Shown in pieces: positions 27,675 through 36,227 of a stretch of 64,000 nt of DNA. Where the stretch lies: the NCBI RefSeq assembly GCF_003935895.2, contig NZ_CP054058.1, forward strand, positions 2,585,177-2,649,176, written 5' to 3'. How positions within the stretch are numbered: position 1 is the first letter of the stretch; each line of letters starts with the position of its first letter. The translations under genes were made by a program, and so were the position numbers. Origin of the DNA: Scandinavium goeteborgense (GTDB lineage Bacteria; Pseudomonadota; Gammaproteobacteria; Enterobacterales; Enterobacteriaceae). The notes under the pieces were generated by a model that was not told the DNA's origin, made no database searches, and saw only the letters and a program-made list of their open reading frames with translations.

Positions 27675-28073
27675 ATGACCGCAAGCAGTGAAGCGCCAGT
27701 AGGCGATTTAGTTCTGCGTACGCTGGCGATGCCCGCGGACACCAACGCCAATGGCGATATCTTTGGCGGATGGATTATGTCGCAGATGGATCTCGGCGGC
27801 GCGATAATGGCCAAAGAAATTGCCCAGGGTCGCGTGGTCACGGTGCGTGTTGATGGCATGACGTTCCTGCGTCCGGTCGCGGTCGGTGACGTGGTGTGCT
27901 GCTACGCACGCTGCACCAAACGCGGCACAACGTCGATTACGGTAAACATTGAAGTGTGGGTGAAGAAGGTCTCTTCTGAGCCTATCGGTCAGCGTTATAA
28001 AGCAACCGAAGCGCTGTTTATCTACGTGGCGGTGGACAACGAAGGAAAGCCGCGGCCATTTCCGCAGGCATAA
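27675..28073 (+). CDS. yciA: YciA, acyl-CoA thioesterase (hot-dog fold)
   Basis: 132 aa. Hydrolyses a range of acyl-CoAs. The family motif T-N-A-N-G-D-I-F-G-G-W (24-34; Asn and Asp catalytic) and VRVDGMTFLRPVAVGDVV are present. No gap to yciB. In E. coli tonB lies next; here yniB follows. Confidence 0.97.
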   Translation: MTASSEAPVGDLVLRTLAMPADTNANGDIFGGWIMSQMDLGGAIMAKEIAQGRVVTVRVDGMTFLRPVAVGDVVCCYARCTKRGTTSITVNIEVWVKKVSSEPIGQRYKATEALFIYVAVDNEGKPRPFPQA

Positions 28074-28080
28074 AAAACTA

Positions 28081-28108
28081 AACCGGTCTCGATGACCGGT
28101 TTTTTTTA
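28081..28108. terminator. Bidirectional terminator yciA/yniB
   Basis: AACCGGTC and GACCGGTT (8 bp) around a TCGAT loop, T8 to the right, and A-rich sequence on the left giving a T-run on the minus strand. Confidence 0.93.
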
Positions 28109-28645
28109 TTACAAGAAACCTAACAGTTTAAAGAAGAAGTATCCCGCCACAATCACAATCACCGGCAGAACGTACAGCTCGAAAATCTGTAAAAAGAGGG
28201 TGTGGTGCGGAACCACAATTTTGGCCTCAATTTGTTCTCTGCTTAAGCCTTCCGGCCCTTTCGCTTTCTCGAGGATCAGCTGATCCTGCACGCCTTCACG
28301 GACAAACTTCGCCTGACGGCTCATACGCGCGCCGGACGACTGCAGTGCCAGGCCAACAAACACCAGCGCGAAGATGACCCAGAAGCCGATATTCAGGCTG
28401 TGGTGGAAATCCGGCTGCGGCGAGTTGTACCAGAAGAAATTCAGGAATGGCGTATTAAAACGGATCATCTCAATCATGACATGAGCAAAATCGAGCAGAA
28501 CGGCGTCAATGCCTGGCTGCTTCTCACTGTGCTCAAACATGAATTTGAACACCGATATTAACGTGGAAATCACGGCCGGGATAAAAATGACCCAGCCCAA
28601 AATACGTTTCAGTATGGCGATGCGTCCAGCTTGTTGATACGTCAT
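28109..28645 (-). CDS. yniB: YniB, inner-membrane protein
   Basis: 178 aa, the E. coli length. Four hydrophobic segments (ILKRILGWVIFIPAVISTLISVF, near 60-80, LNIGFWVIFALVFVGLALQ and the C-terminal LYVLPVIVIVAGYFFFKLLGFL). Function unknown. In E. coli it neighbours yniC (hxpB), as here (divergent). Confidence 0.93.
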   Translation of the reverse strand: MTYQQAGRIAILKRILGWVIFIPAVISTLISVFKFMFEHSEKQPGIDAVLLDFAHVMIEMIRFNTPFLNFFWYNSPQPDFHHSLNIGFWVIFALVFVGLALQSSGARMSRQAKFVREGVQDQLILEKAKGPEGLSREQIEAKIVVPHHTLFLQIFELYVLPVIVIVAGYFFFKLLGFL

Positions 28646-28784
28646 GGGTTCCCCTTGTTCAGACGCGCTTTCTGTTTCGCTGTAAGTCTACCTTTAGTTG
28701 TGCCTTTTCGCCTGCGCTTTAAAAGCGATATGGTGTACGATTAGGTCGAATCTCAGGCCTTTTTACCTCTACAGGAGTTGCCTT

Positions 28785-29453
28785 ATGACAGCCCAGCGTC
28801 AAATTCTTGCCGCTATCTTTGATATGGATGGTTTACTGATTGATTCCGAACCGCTGTGGGATCGTGCCGAACTGGACGTTATTGCCGGTCTGGGTGTCGA
28901 TATTTCGCGCCGTAACGAATTGCCTGACACGCTGGGTCTGCGTATCGACATGGTGGTCGAACTCTGGTTCGCCCAACAGCCGTGGAACGGGCCGAGCCGT
29001 GAAGAAGTCACCGCACGCATCATCAGCCGTGCGATTTCCCTGGTTGAAGAGGAACGCCCACTGCTGGCAGGCGCGCGCGAAGCCATTGCGCTGTGCAAAT
29101 CTCAGGGGCTGAAGGTGGGCCTGGCGTCTGCTTCCCCGCTGCATATGCTGGAAAAAGTGCTGGCAATGTTCGACCTGCGTGAGCAGTTCGACGCCCTCGC
29201 CTCCGCTGAAAAGCTGCAATACAGCAAACCGCATCCGCAGGTGTATCTGGATTGCGCCGCGAAACTTGGCGTTGACCCGCTGACCTGCGTGGCGCTGGAA
29301 GACTCCGTTAACGGAATGATCGCCAGCAAAGCCGCGCGTATGCGCTCAATCGTGGTGCCTGAACATGAAAATCAGGCTGACCCGCGCTACGTGCTCGCCA
29401 ACGTCAAACTCTCCTCCCTGGAGCAGTTGACCCTCGAGCATCTGTTCGGTTAA
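28785..29453 (+). CDS. hxpB: HxpB (YniC), hexitol/2-deoxyglucose-6-phosphatase
   Basis: 222 aa, the E. coli length. HAD phosphatase: nucleophile Asp13 in FDMDGLL, second motif ASASPLHM, Lys in YSKPHPQVY, and the acidic VALEDSVNGM. Dephosphorylates sugar and hexitol phosphates including 2-deoxyglucose 6-phosphate. The start at 28785 follows AGGAG. Confidence 0.97.
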   Translation: MTAQRQILAAIFDMDGLLIDSEPLWDRAELDVIAGLGVDISRRNELPDTLGLRIDMVVELWFAQQPWNGPSREEVTARIISRAISLVEEERPLLAGAREAIALCKSQGLKVGLASASPLHMLEKVLAMFDLREQFDALASAEKLQYSKPHPQVYLDCAAKLGVDPLTCVALEDSVNGMIASKAARMRSIVVPEHENQADPRYVLANVKLSSLEQLTLEHLFG

Positions 29454-29460
29454 TTCATTG

Positions 29461-29483
29461 TGCCCGGCAGCGCCGTTGCCGGG
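29461..29483. terminator. Hairpin after hxpB (terminator or REP-like)
   Basis: TGCCCGGCA and TGCCGGGCA form a perfect 9-bp stem followed by ATTCT. The T-run is weak, and the GC-rich palindrome also resembles a REP unit. Confidence 0.55.
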
Positions 29484-29520
29484 CAATTCTCATAAAAACG
29501 CCACCGCCGTCAAATTAATT

Positions 29521-29569
29521 AAAACATCGTTTTATTTTAGTTTGAGTTTTCACGCCCTCGCCTCTATGC
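29521..29569 (+). promoter_or_regulatory. KdgR-like box and promoter of the kduD-like gene
   Basis: AAAACATCGTTTTATTTT (29521-29538) fits the KdgR core AAAC-R-N-Y-GTTT within an AT-rich palindrome. Just downstream, TTGAGT (29542-29547) and TATGCT (29564-29569), spaced 16 bp, form a promoter. KdgR (2-keto-3-deoxygluconate repressor) control is inferred. Confidence 0.6.
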
Positions 29570-29619
29570 TTCTCGCATTACCTGCATCACAACGATAAAA
29601 ACAGGCCAGAGGTGTGCTT

Positions 29620-30381
29620 ATGATTCTCAATGCGTTCAATCTTTCAGGGAAAGTGGCGATCGTCACCGGCTGCGATACCGGGTTAGGCCAGGGCATGGCC
29701 CTAGGGCTTGCCGAAGCCGGGTGTGACATCGTCGGCGTGAGTCGCAAAAATCCACAGCAAACGGCAGAGCGCGTTCAGGCGCTGGGCCGCCGATTCAGCT
29801 TCGTGCAGGCCGATCTCAGCCGGCAGGATAAGGTTGAAGAGATTGTCACTCGCGCGGTCTCCGAAATGGGCCGCATCGATATTCTGGTTAACAATGCCGG
29901 AACCATTCGCCGGGAAGATGCGCTGAACTTCAGCGAAAAAGACTGGGACGATGTGATGAACCTGAATCTGAAATCGGTATTTTTCCTCGCTCAGGCTGCA
30001 GCCCGCCAGTTTATCCGTCAGGGCGACGGTGGCAAAATCATTAATATCGCGTCGATGTTGTCCTTCCAGGGTGGGATCCGCGTGCCCTCTTACACTGCGT
30101 CAAAAAGCGGCGTGTTGGGCATCACTCGCCTGCTGGCAAATGAATGGGCCGCACATCAGATCAATGTGAACGCCATCGCGCCGGGATACATGGCGACCAA
30201 CAACACTCAGGCTCTGCGCGAAGATGAAGATCGCAACAAAGCGATTGTCGAGCGTATCCCCGCCGGACGCTGGGGAAGCCCGGAAGACCTGCAGGGACCG
30301 GTGGTGTTTCTGGCCTCGGCGGCATCAGATTACGTCAACGGTTACACTCTGGCCGTAGACGGCGGCTGGCTCGCCCGCTAA
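29620..30381 (+). CDS. kduD: KduD-like 2-dehydro-3-deoxy-D-gluconate 5-dehydrogenase
   Basis: 253 aa, the length of E. coli KduD and strongly similar, including TGCDTGLGQGMALGLA, NAGTIRREDAL, KIINIASMLSFQGGIRVPSY with Tyr-Lys in YTASK, and the end YTLAVDGGWLAR. An SDR that interconverts keto-deoxyuronates in hexuronate/pectin breakdown. In E. coli kduD lies with kduI; here it stands alone between hxpB and ydjM. The KdgR-like box upstream fits the assignment. A paralogue with a different substrate is possible. Confidence 0.82.
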   Translation: MILNAFNLSGKVAIVTGCDTGLGQGMALGLAEAGCDIVGVSRKNPQQTAERVQALGRRFSFVQADLSRQDKVEEIVTRAVSEMGRIDILVNNAGTIRREDALNFSEKDWDDVMNLNLKSVFFLAQAAARQFIRQGDGGKIINIASMLSFQGGIRVPSYTASKSGVLGITRLLANEWAAHQINVNAIAPGYMATNNTQALREDEDRNKAIVERIPAGRWGSPEDLQGPVVFLASAASDYVNGYTLAVDGGWLAR

Positions 30382-30442
30382 ACGCGGGATTTTGACAAAC
30401 AGTTACACCGTCACCTCTTCCGCCCACTGTATAAAAACCCTA

Positions 30443-30462
30443 TACTGTATGAATTGACAGTT
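30443..30462 (+). promoter_or_regulatory. LexA (SOS) box of ydjM
   Basis: CTGT-ATGAATTG-ACAG (30445-30460) with TA flanking, a perfect CTGT-N8-ACAG SOS box 15 bp before the ydjM start, as in E. coli ydjM. Confidence 0.92.
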
Positions 30463-30476
30463 TGACGGGTTTTATC

Positions 30477-31067
30477 ATGACGGCGGAAGGCCACCTGCTC
30501 TTTTCAATAGCCTGCGCGGTGTTTGCCAAAAATGCCGAACTGACCCCGGTTCTGGCACAGGGTGACTGGTGGCACATTGTTCCCGCTGCGGTATTGACCT
30601 GTCTGCTGCCGGACATCGATCACCCCAAATCGTTACTGGGGCAGCGATTAAGCTGGATAGCCAAACCCATTGCGCGAATATTCGGCCACCGCGGCTTCAC
30701 CCATAGCCTGCTGGCCGTATTCGGTAGCCTGACGCTGTTCTATCTCAAAGTGCCCGAAACCTGGTTTATGCCTGCCGATGTATTGCAGGGGATGGTGCTC
30801 GGCTATCTGAGCCATATTCTGGCCGACATGTTGACCCCTGCGGGCGTGCCGTTGCTGTGGCCGTGCCGCTGGCGTTTCCGCCTACCGATTCTTGCGCCGC
30901 GTAAAGGGAACCAGCTCGAACGCGTGCTGTGCATGGCGTTGTTCGTTTACGCCGTATGGATGCCGCAATCAATGCCGGACAACAGCGCCGTGCGCTGGTC
31001 ATCCAGCCTCATCAGCGAACTGCAATTTCGCTTCGACAGGTTTATCAATCATCAGAGTGGGCATTAA
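30477..31067 (+). CDS. ydjM: YdjM, SOS-induced inner-membrane metal-dependent hydrolase family
   Basis: 196 aa, the E. coli length. LexA-binding/inner-membrane hydrolase-like family with the D-x-D-H-P-K motif (LLPDIDHPKS), GHRGFTHSLL and SHILADMLTPAGVPLLWP, plus about four membrane segments. Its last 11 residues (DRFINHQSGH end) differ from E. coli and recur at the end of the next gene. Biochemical activity is not established. Confidence 0.94.
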   Translation: MTAEGHLLFSIACAVFAKNAELTPVLAQGDWWHIVPAAVLTCLLPDIDHPKSLLGQRLSWIAKPIARIFGHRGFTHSLLAVFGSLTLFYLKVPETWFMPADVLQGMVLGYLSHILADMLTPAGVPLLWPCRWRFRLPILAPRKGNQLERVLCMALFVYAVWMPQSMPDNSAVRWSSSLISELQFRFDRFINHQSGH

Positions 31068-31213
31068 GCGGGCAGCGTAACGTCAGTTTGTTGTGAGGCA
31101 GAACAGGGATTTATTTTTGGACATCTGCGTCCTTGTTCGTTCCAGCGCGAAAATATACTGTCCTTTGTCCTGATAGCGATAACCCACTGATAACCTGTTC
31201 TGCCGCTTGCCTT

Positions 31214-31948
31214 ATGATTACAAAACTGAAATACCGTGACTTTCATGTCTGCTACAAAAGTAACGACTCCCGTTACCTGGAAATTCTTGACGATATTTTA
31301 AGCTGCAATATCCAAAAACTGAGTGTAGAGAAGGTGTTCAAAAGCCAGCGGCATACTCACGTTTCATTGTTGAATACGCAGTACGGCCAGTACGTATTAA
31401 AAATCTGTTCCCCTCAACACAAGAAACTCGAGAAATTTGCCAAGTCGCTGCTTCGTCCAAATGTTAACGAGAATTTGATCGAAAAAATCGATCTGGCGCG
31501 TACGCAGGGACATACCTTCCCAAACGATTTTTATCTGCTCGCGGAACGTCGAATTCTCAAATTTTCACGAGTGTCGATCATGCTGTTTGAATACATTCCT
31601 GGCCCCGAACTGAGCCAACTGCCTGAGATCCCCCAGGACATCCTGTGCGACGTTAAAACCTCGATGCAGCAAATGCATAAGATGAAAATCATTTCAGGCG
31701 ATGCTCACGGTGGGAATTTTATCCTGAGCAAAAAAGGCGTGCGTATTATCGATTTGTGCGGCAAGCGCTGTAATGCTAAACGCAAAATTGAGGATAGCGT
31801 GACCGCCAATATCCGCCTGGGTGTCCCCTTTGAGCCTCGGAATCTGTGGGAGAAATTTCTGGTTTCCCGCAAGACAAAAAGACACTTCAAAATTAAGAAC
31901 CGCCAGCCACAGCTGGATCGCTTCATTAATCACCAGAGTGGACATTAA
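31214..31948 (+). CDS. WaaY-like lipopolysaccharide core heptose kinase
   Basis: 244 aa. Similar along its whole length to WaaY/RfaY (LPS core heptose II kinase): MITKLKYRDF start, NLIEKIDLARTQG, NDFYLLAERR, then kinase-like catalytic loop SGDAHGGNF (161-169) and IIDLCGKRC (178-186, metal-binding Asp). Normally waaY lies in the waa locus; this copy stands between ydjM and tcyP. Residues 234-244 (LDRFINHQSGH) copy the ydjM C terminus, so the 3' end is chimeric. SD is weak; ATG 31214 is chosen from homology. AT content is higher than in its neighbours, suggesting transfer. Likely role: phosphorylation of core heptose or a related sugar. Confidence 0.82.
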   Translation: MITKLKYRDFHVCYKSNDSRYLEILDDILSCNIQKLSVEKVFKSQRHTHVSLLNTQYGQYVLKICSPQHKKLEKFAKSLLRPNVNENLIEKIDLARTQGHTFPNDFYLLAERRILKFSRVSIMLFEYIPGPELSQLPEIPQDILCDVKTSMQQMHKMKIISGDAHGGNFILSKKGVRIIDLCGKRCNAKRKIEDSVTANIRLGVPFEPRNLWEKFLVSRKTKRHFKIKNRQPQLDRFINHQSGH

Positions 31949-32078
31949 TTCGTCTGTAAACGCGCTTTTGGAATAATCAATTCCATTTGAATATAAGCGT
32001 CAATTCACACTTCTGATAATCTTGCGCCATTAGAGCCTGTCTATTTTTAGACAAAATAATGAGATCAGGAGAACGGGG

Positions 32079-33470
32079 ATGAATTTTCCATTAATCGCGA
32101 ACGTTGTGGTGTTCGTGGGATTGCTGTTTGCTCTGGGGCAAACACGAAATAAAAACTGGAGTCTGGCCAAGAAAGTGCTGGTCGGTCTCGCGGTGGGCGT
32201 GGTCTTCGGCCTCGCCCTACAGATGATTTACGGCGCAGATAGCGCAGTGCTGAAAGAGTCTATTCAGTGGTTCAACGTCGTGGGCAACGGTTATGTTCAA
32301 CTGCTGCAAATGATCGTCATGCCGCTGGTGTTCGCATCCATTCTTAGCGCCGTGGCGCGCCTGCACAATGCGTCTCAGCTGGGTAAAATCAGCTTCCTGA
32401 CCATCGGCACCCTGCTGTTTACCACGCTGATTTCTGCGCTGGTCGGCGTGCTGGTGACCAACCTGTTTGGCCTGAGCGCTGAAGGTCTGATTCAAGGCAC
32501 CGCTGAAACTGCGCGTCTGAACGCGATTCAAAGCACCTACGTTGGCAAAGTGGCTGACCTGAGCGTGCCTCAGCTGCTGCTCTCCTTCGTGCCGAAAAAC
32601 CCGTTTGCTGACCTGACGGGTGCCAGCCCAACGTCCATTATCAGCATCGTGATTTTCGCCGCCTTCCTCGGTGTGGCCGCGCTGAAATTACTGAAAGACG
32701 ACGAGCCAAAAGGCAAACGCGTCCTGACTGCCATCGACACGCTGCAAAGCTGGGTGATGAAGCTGGTGCGTCTGGTGATGCAGCTGACGCCGTACGGCGT
32801 GCTGGCGCTGATGACCAAAGTGGTGGCCGGTTCCAACTTGCAGGACATTATCAAGCTCGGCGGTTTTGTGGTGGCGTCTTACCTCGGTCTGGCGATTATG
32901 TTTGTGGTGCACGGCCTGCTGCTGGGTGCTAACGGCGTGAATCCGCTGAAGTACTTCCGCAAAGTATGGCCAGTGCTGACCTTCGCCTTCACCAGCCGTT
33001 CCAGCGCCGCGTCTATTCCGCTGAATATCGAAGCGCAGACTCGTCGCCTGGGCGTGCCGGAATCTATCGCCAGCTTCTCAGCCTCTTTCGGTGCCACGAT
33101 TGGTCAAAACGGCTGTGCGGGTCTGTACCCGGCGATGTTGGCGGTGATGGTTGCGCCAACCGTGGGCATTAACCCGCTGGATCCGATGTGGATTGCAACG
33201 CTGGTCGGCATCGTCACCGTCAGCTCCGCCGGTGTAGCCGGTGTGGGTGGTGGTGCAACATTTGCAGCTCTGATTGTTCTGCCTGCGATGGGCCTGCCGG
33301 TTACCCTGGTCGCGCTGCTGATTTCCATCGAGCCGCTGATCGACATGGGCCGTACGGCACTGAACGTGAACGGTTCCATGACCGCCGGGACACTGACCAG
33401 CCAGTGGCTGCGCCAGACCGATAAAACGGTGATGGAAAGTGAAGACGAAGTGGAACTGGCGCACCGTTAA
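32079..33470 (+). CDS. tcyP: TcyP, L-cystine:cation symporter
   Basis: 463 aa, the E. coli length (YdjN). A DAACS-family elevator transporter: about eight transmembrane helices with two hairpins; conserved [15 protein letters not shown] (HP1), [16 protein letters not shown] and [21 protein letters not shown] (HP2). High-affinity cystine and selenocystine uptake; in E. coli its expression depends on CysB, whose gene is in this window. SD AGGAGAACGGGG precedes the ATG. Confidence 0.97.
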   Translation: MNFPLIANVVVFVGLLFALGQTRNKNWSLAKKVLVGLAVGVVFGLALQMIYGADSAVLKESIQWFNVVGNGYVQLLQMIVMPLVFASILSAVARLHNASQLGKISFLTIGTLLFTTLISALVGVLVTNLFGLSAEGLIQGTAETARLNAIQSTYVGKVADLSVPQLLLSFVPKNPFADLTGASPTSIISIVIFAAFLGVAALKLLKDDEPKGKRVLTAIDTLQSWVMKLVRLVMQLTPYGVLALMTKVVAGSNLQDIIKLGGFVVASYLGLAIMFVVHGLLLGANGVNPLKYFRKVWPVLTFAFTSRSSAASIPLNIEAQTRRLGVPESIASFSASFGATIGQNGCAGLYPAMLAVMVAPTVGINPLDPMWIATLVGIVTVSSAGVAGVGGGATFAALIVLPAMGLPVTLVALLISIEPLIDMGRTALNVNGSMTAGTLTSQWLRQTDKTVMESEDEVELAHR

Positions 33471-33498
33471 GCTGTGCCCACTGCGCAATAAATCACAA

Positions 33499-33531
33499 CG
33501 GTGAGCCCGAATCAGGCTCACCGTTTTTTTT
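33499..33531. terminator. Terminator between tcyP and citB
   Basis: CGGTGAGCC (33499-33507) and GGCTCACCG (33515-33523) with a T8 run to the right: a strong plus-strand terminator for tcyP, 4 bp from the citB stop. Confidence 0.93.
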
Positions 33532-33534
33532 GGC

Positions 33535-34215
33535 TCACAGGCCGCGATACATTCGCTGTGGTCGCCCGACTTTCCCGTAAATAATCTCCGCCAAAATCTG
33601 CTGCTGCCCGGCGGCGAACTCCAGATAGCGCCTCGCGGTCGTCCGGCTCAATTTCAGTGTCTGCGCGACGGTTTCCGCCGTGTGCCGTACTTCGCTATCG
33701 GCAAAAAGGCTCAACACTTTACCCAGCGTCAACGCATCGATCCCGGCTGGCAACTCAGCTTTGGGTTCCCCACGCGAGTAGGCATTGAACATCTGATCGA
33801 TTTGACGCTGGCTGGCGCTGTCGCACGTCGCCAGCATCAGCATCCGCTGCTGATAACGCTCCAGCGTTTGCTCCAGACGCTCGTAAGAAACCGGTTTAAC
33901 CAGATAATCAAACACCCCCCCCCGCACGGCCTCGGACACGGTGTCCATATCGCTCGCCGCAGTGGTAAACACGATCCCGCAGGGATCGTGCGCCAGGGTT
34001 AACTCATGCAACAGAGTGATGCCTTTCCCGTCCGGCAAATAGTTGTCGAGCAAGATAAGCGATGGCCTAAAACGTGCAATCATCGTGCGGGCCTGGGCTA
34101 AATTTCCCGCCAGCCAGACCTGCCCGCAGCCACGAAAATGGCGGATAAACTCCGCATGCATTTCAGCCAGCGGGGTTTCATCTTCAACTATCAAAATCGT
34201 TAGAGGTTGTACCAT
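33535..34215 (-). CDS. dpiA: CitB/DpiA, citrate response regulator
   Basis: 226 aa. Receiver domain with phospho-acceptor Asp57 (LILLDNYLPDG), acidic pocket near 11-13 (VEDE), Thr in FTTAAS and Lys in YLVKP; a C-terminal HTH follows (TAETVAQTLKLSRTTARRYLE, KVGRPQRMY). Closely matches E. coli DpiA. Activates the divergent citrate-lyase operon when phosphorylated by CitA. Overlaps citA by 32 nt. Confidence 0.95.
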   Translation of the reverse strand: MVQPLTILIVEDETPLAEMHAEFIRHFRGCGQVWLAGNLAQARTMIARFRPSLILLDNYLPDGKGITLLHELTLAHDPCGIVFTTAASDMDTVSEAVRGGVFDYLVKPVSYERLEQTLERYQQRMLMLATCDSASQRQIDQMFNAYSRGEPKAELPAGIDALTLGKVLSLFADSEVRHTAETVAQTLKLSRTTARRYLEFAAGQQQILAEIIYGKVGRPQRMYRGL

Positions 34216-35872
34216 CGGTCAATTTCACTTTCGGAATAAAAATGGAAAATAAAGCGCCACACGGGGCGTTGTCTTCGAGGGTTATCACCCCTCCGCAGCG
34301 CCCGACGTAGCTCGAAATCAGATACAGACCAATGCCATGCTCACTGGCTTCATCACGCTTAGTGCTCACGCCATGGTCAAAAATAGCGTCGCGCAGTCCA
34401 ACCGGTACGCCGCAGCCGTAGTCGCCGACTTCAATAATCACCTCGGCCCCTTCATCGCTGAGGTACAGCTCGACGATTTTATCACCCTGCGGATTGTGCA
34501 GACTGGCCTCAAAGGCGTTATCCAACAGATTGCCCACAATGGCCGCAAATTCGGTGCTATCCAGCCCGGCGGGCAGCTGCCTCAGTTGGCTACCGTCCAC
34601 TATTTTTAGGCTCAAGCCCAACTCGCGGGCGCGTTGCACTTTGCCAAACAGCAGCCCGGCGACCTGACGGTCATCGAATGCTGCCCGCAGGCTGTCGATC
34701 AGCTCCTGCTGGGCCTGTGACTCGCCTTTAACCATCTCCATCACCCGGTCATACTCTTTCATTTGCAGCAGGCCGCTGAGGGTCGACATCCAGTTCAGAT
34801 GTTCGTGGCGCAGTGTTCTGAGGCTCTCGACATACTGTTTAATCTGCGTCAGTTGGGCATTCAGGGTGCTTATCTCGTCCTTGCTGCGAAAGCTGATGAT
34901 CGCCCCGAGCATCTCGTTGCCGAAGCGGATCGCGCCCCGGTTGGCGATGACGCTCAGTCCATTAAAGGTGCAGATCACATCCTGGCGCTTCTCGGCAATT
35001 TTCTCGGTGAAAAAGGGACATGGCTGCACCACCTGGCAAATCGGTTGTCCCAGCCACTGCCGTCCCGGCGAAGCCAGGCCGAGCATCTTACGGGCGTTGC
35101 GGTTGATGGCGGTGATGTGCCCTTCGGGATCGACCGCAATCAGCCCCTCGAATACCGAACCGAACAGCGCCTCCTGCTGCCGCACCACTCGTGCAATCTG
35201 GCGCGGCTCCATGCCCAACATCTGACGGCGGATGTGCGCGGCAAACAGCCACGACAATATCAATAAAATCACCAAAATAAGCACAAACACACCCGCCAGA
35301 GGCAGAAGAAAATCAAGCCGCCAGCTGTCGATCTTGCTGACCAGATACCCCAGTGATACCACCCCGATAACCTGGCCATGCTCGTCGAAAATCGGCGTTT
35401 TGGCACGCATTGCCATGCCAATTGAGCCTTTACCGGTAATGAAGTAGCTTTCTCCTTTCTCCAGCGCACCAGGCTGGGTCCACTGCATCGGGTAGCCAAT
35501 TTTCATTGGATTAGGGTGATAAAGACGAATCGAATGGCGGTCGCCAATCACCACGTAGTCAAAGTCAGACCCGTCGGCCAGTTTGTGGGCGATGGTCGCC
35601 AGCCTTTTGCTGTCGCGGCTTTTAACCCCCTCCACCACGCTGTCGTTGGCGGCGATAATTTTGGCCTGATTCATCGCCATATCACGCACGTGACGGGTGA
35701 GATAGTCTTCAAAGCTGGCGGAGAGATACTGGCCCAGCGCCGTGACCAATAAAGTGGATATGAATAACAGCAGCAGGAAAATTCTCAGCGGGAAAGCAAG
35801 ACGGCGAAAATAGCCAAACCCTCTACCCTTATTATTTTCCCACTTTTTAGTCAACGACTGGGGCACTGCCAT
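34184..35872 (-). CDS. dpiB: CitA/DpiB, citrate-sensing histidine kinase
   Basis: 562 aa. TM1 near 28-48, periplasmic PAS-like sensor to about 190 with citrate-binding segments RHSIRLYHPNP (112-122) and RAKTPIFDEHG, TM2 near 193-215 (FLLPLAGVFVLILVILLIL), cytoplasmic PAS (LFGSVFEGLIAVDPEGHITAIN), then the H-box His in LRHEHLNWMSTLSG and ATPase boxes GNLLDNAFEAS, GDYGCGVP and HGIGLYLI. Senses external citrate. Transcribed with citB, divergent from citC. Confidence 0.95.
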   Translation of the reverse strand: MAVPQSLTKKWENNKGRGFGYFRRLAFPLRIFLLLLFISTLLVTALGQYLSASFEDYLTRHVRDMAMNQAKIIAANDSVVEGVKSRDSKRLATIAHKLADGSDFDYVVIGDRHSIRLYHPNPMKIGYPMQWTQPGALEKGESYFITGKGSIGMAMRAKTPIFDEHGQVIGVVSLGYLVSKIDSWRLDFLLPLAGVFVLILVILLILSWLFAAHIRRQMLGMEPRQIARVVRQQEALFGSVFEGLIAVDPEGHITAINRNARKMLGLASPGRQWLGQPICQVVQPCPFFTEKIAEKRQDVICTFNGLSVIANRGAIRFGNEMLGAIISFRSKDEISTLNAQLTQIKQYVESLRTLRHEHLNWMSTLSGLLQMKEYDRVMEMVKGESQAQQELIDSLRAAFDDRQVAGLLFGKVQRARELGLSLKIVDGSQLRQLPAGLDSTEFAAIVGNLLDNAFEASLHNPQGDKIVELYLSDEGAEVIIEVGDYGCGVPVGLRDAIFDHGVSTKRDEASEHGIGLYLISSYVGRCGGVITLEDNAPCGALFSIFIPKVKLTDGTTSNDFDS

Positions 35873-36227
35873 AGGTTGAAACTTTCCTTTTTCATAATCA
35901 CTCCGTGAAGGTAATGGATTTGTTTTCCCTGCGTCCAGTGACCACCACCAAATTCGTTAGGGATTGCACAAATAAAATAAATTAAGCAAATAAACGCCAC
36001 GCAATTAGGAGCAATAGTTTTAATTAAGAAAATAAAAACCATTAAGTCTATTTAAATCAGGCAACCCTTTGTGAAACAAGTCAAAAAAGCACAAATCAAT
36101 AGCCCGTACACTCGCCACGTGGCTCAGGAGTAACCGGCACCGCTCGCCAAAATGTTATTAATTTGCAAAGGATTATCATCAGTTGCGTTGCCTTTCCGGC
36201 AGCATGAATAACAGGAAGTTCTGAAGA
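35873..36227. promoter_or_regulatory. citA-citC divergent control region
   Basis: 355 bp of AT-rich DNA with no gene. TGTGA-AACAAG-TCAAA (36070-36085) is one base off a CRP site, consistent with catabolite control of citC. CitB-binding sites would be expected here; I cannot define them by eye. Confidence 0.65.
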
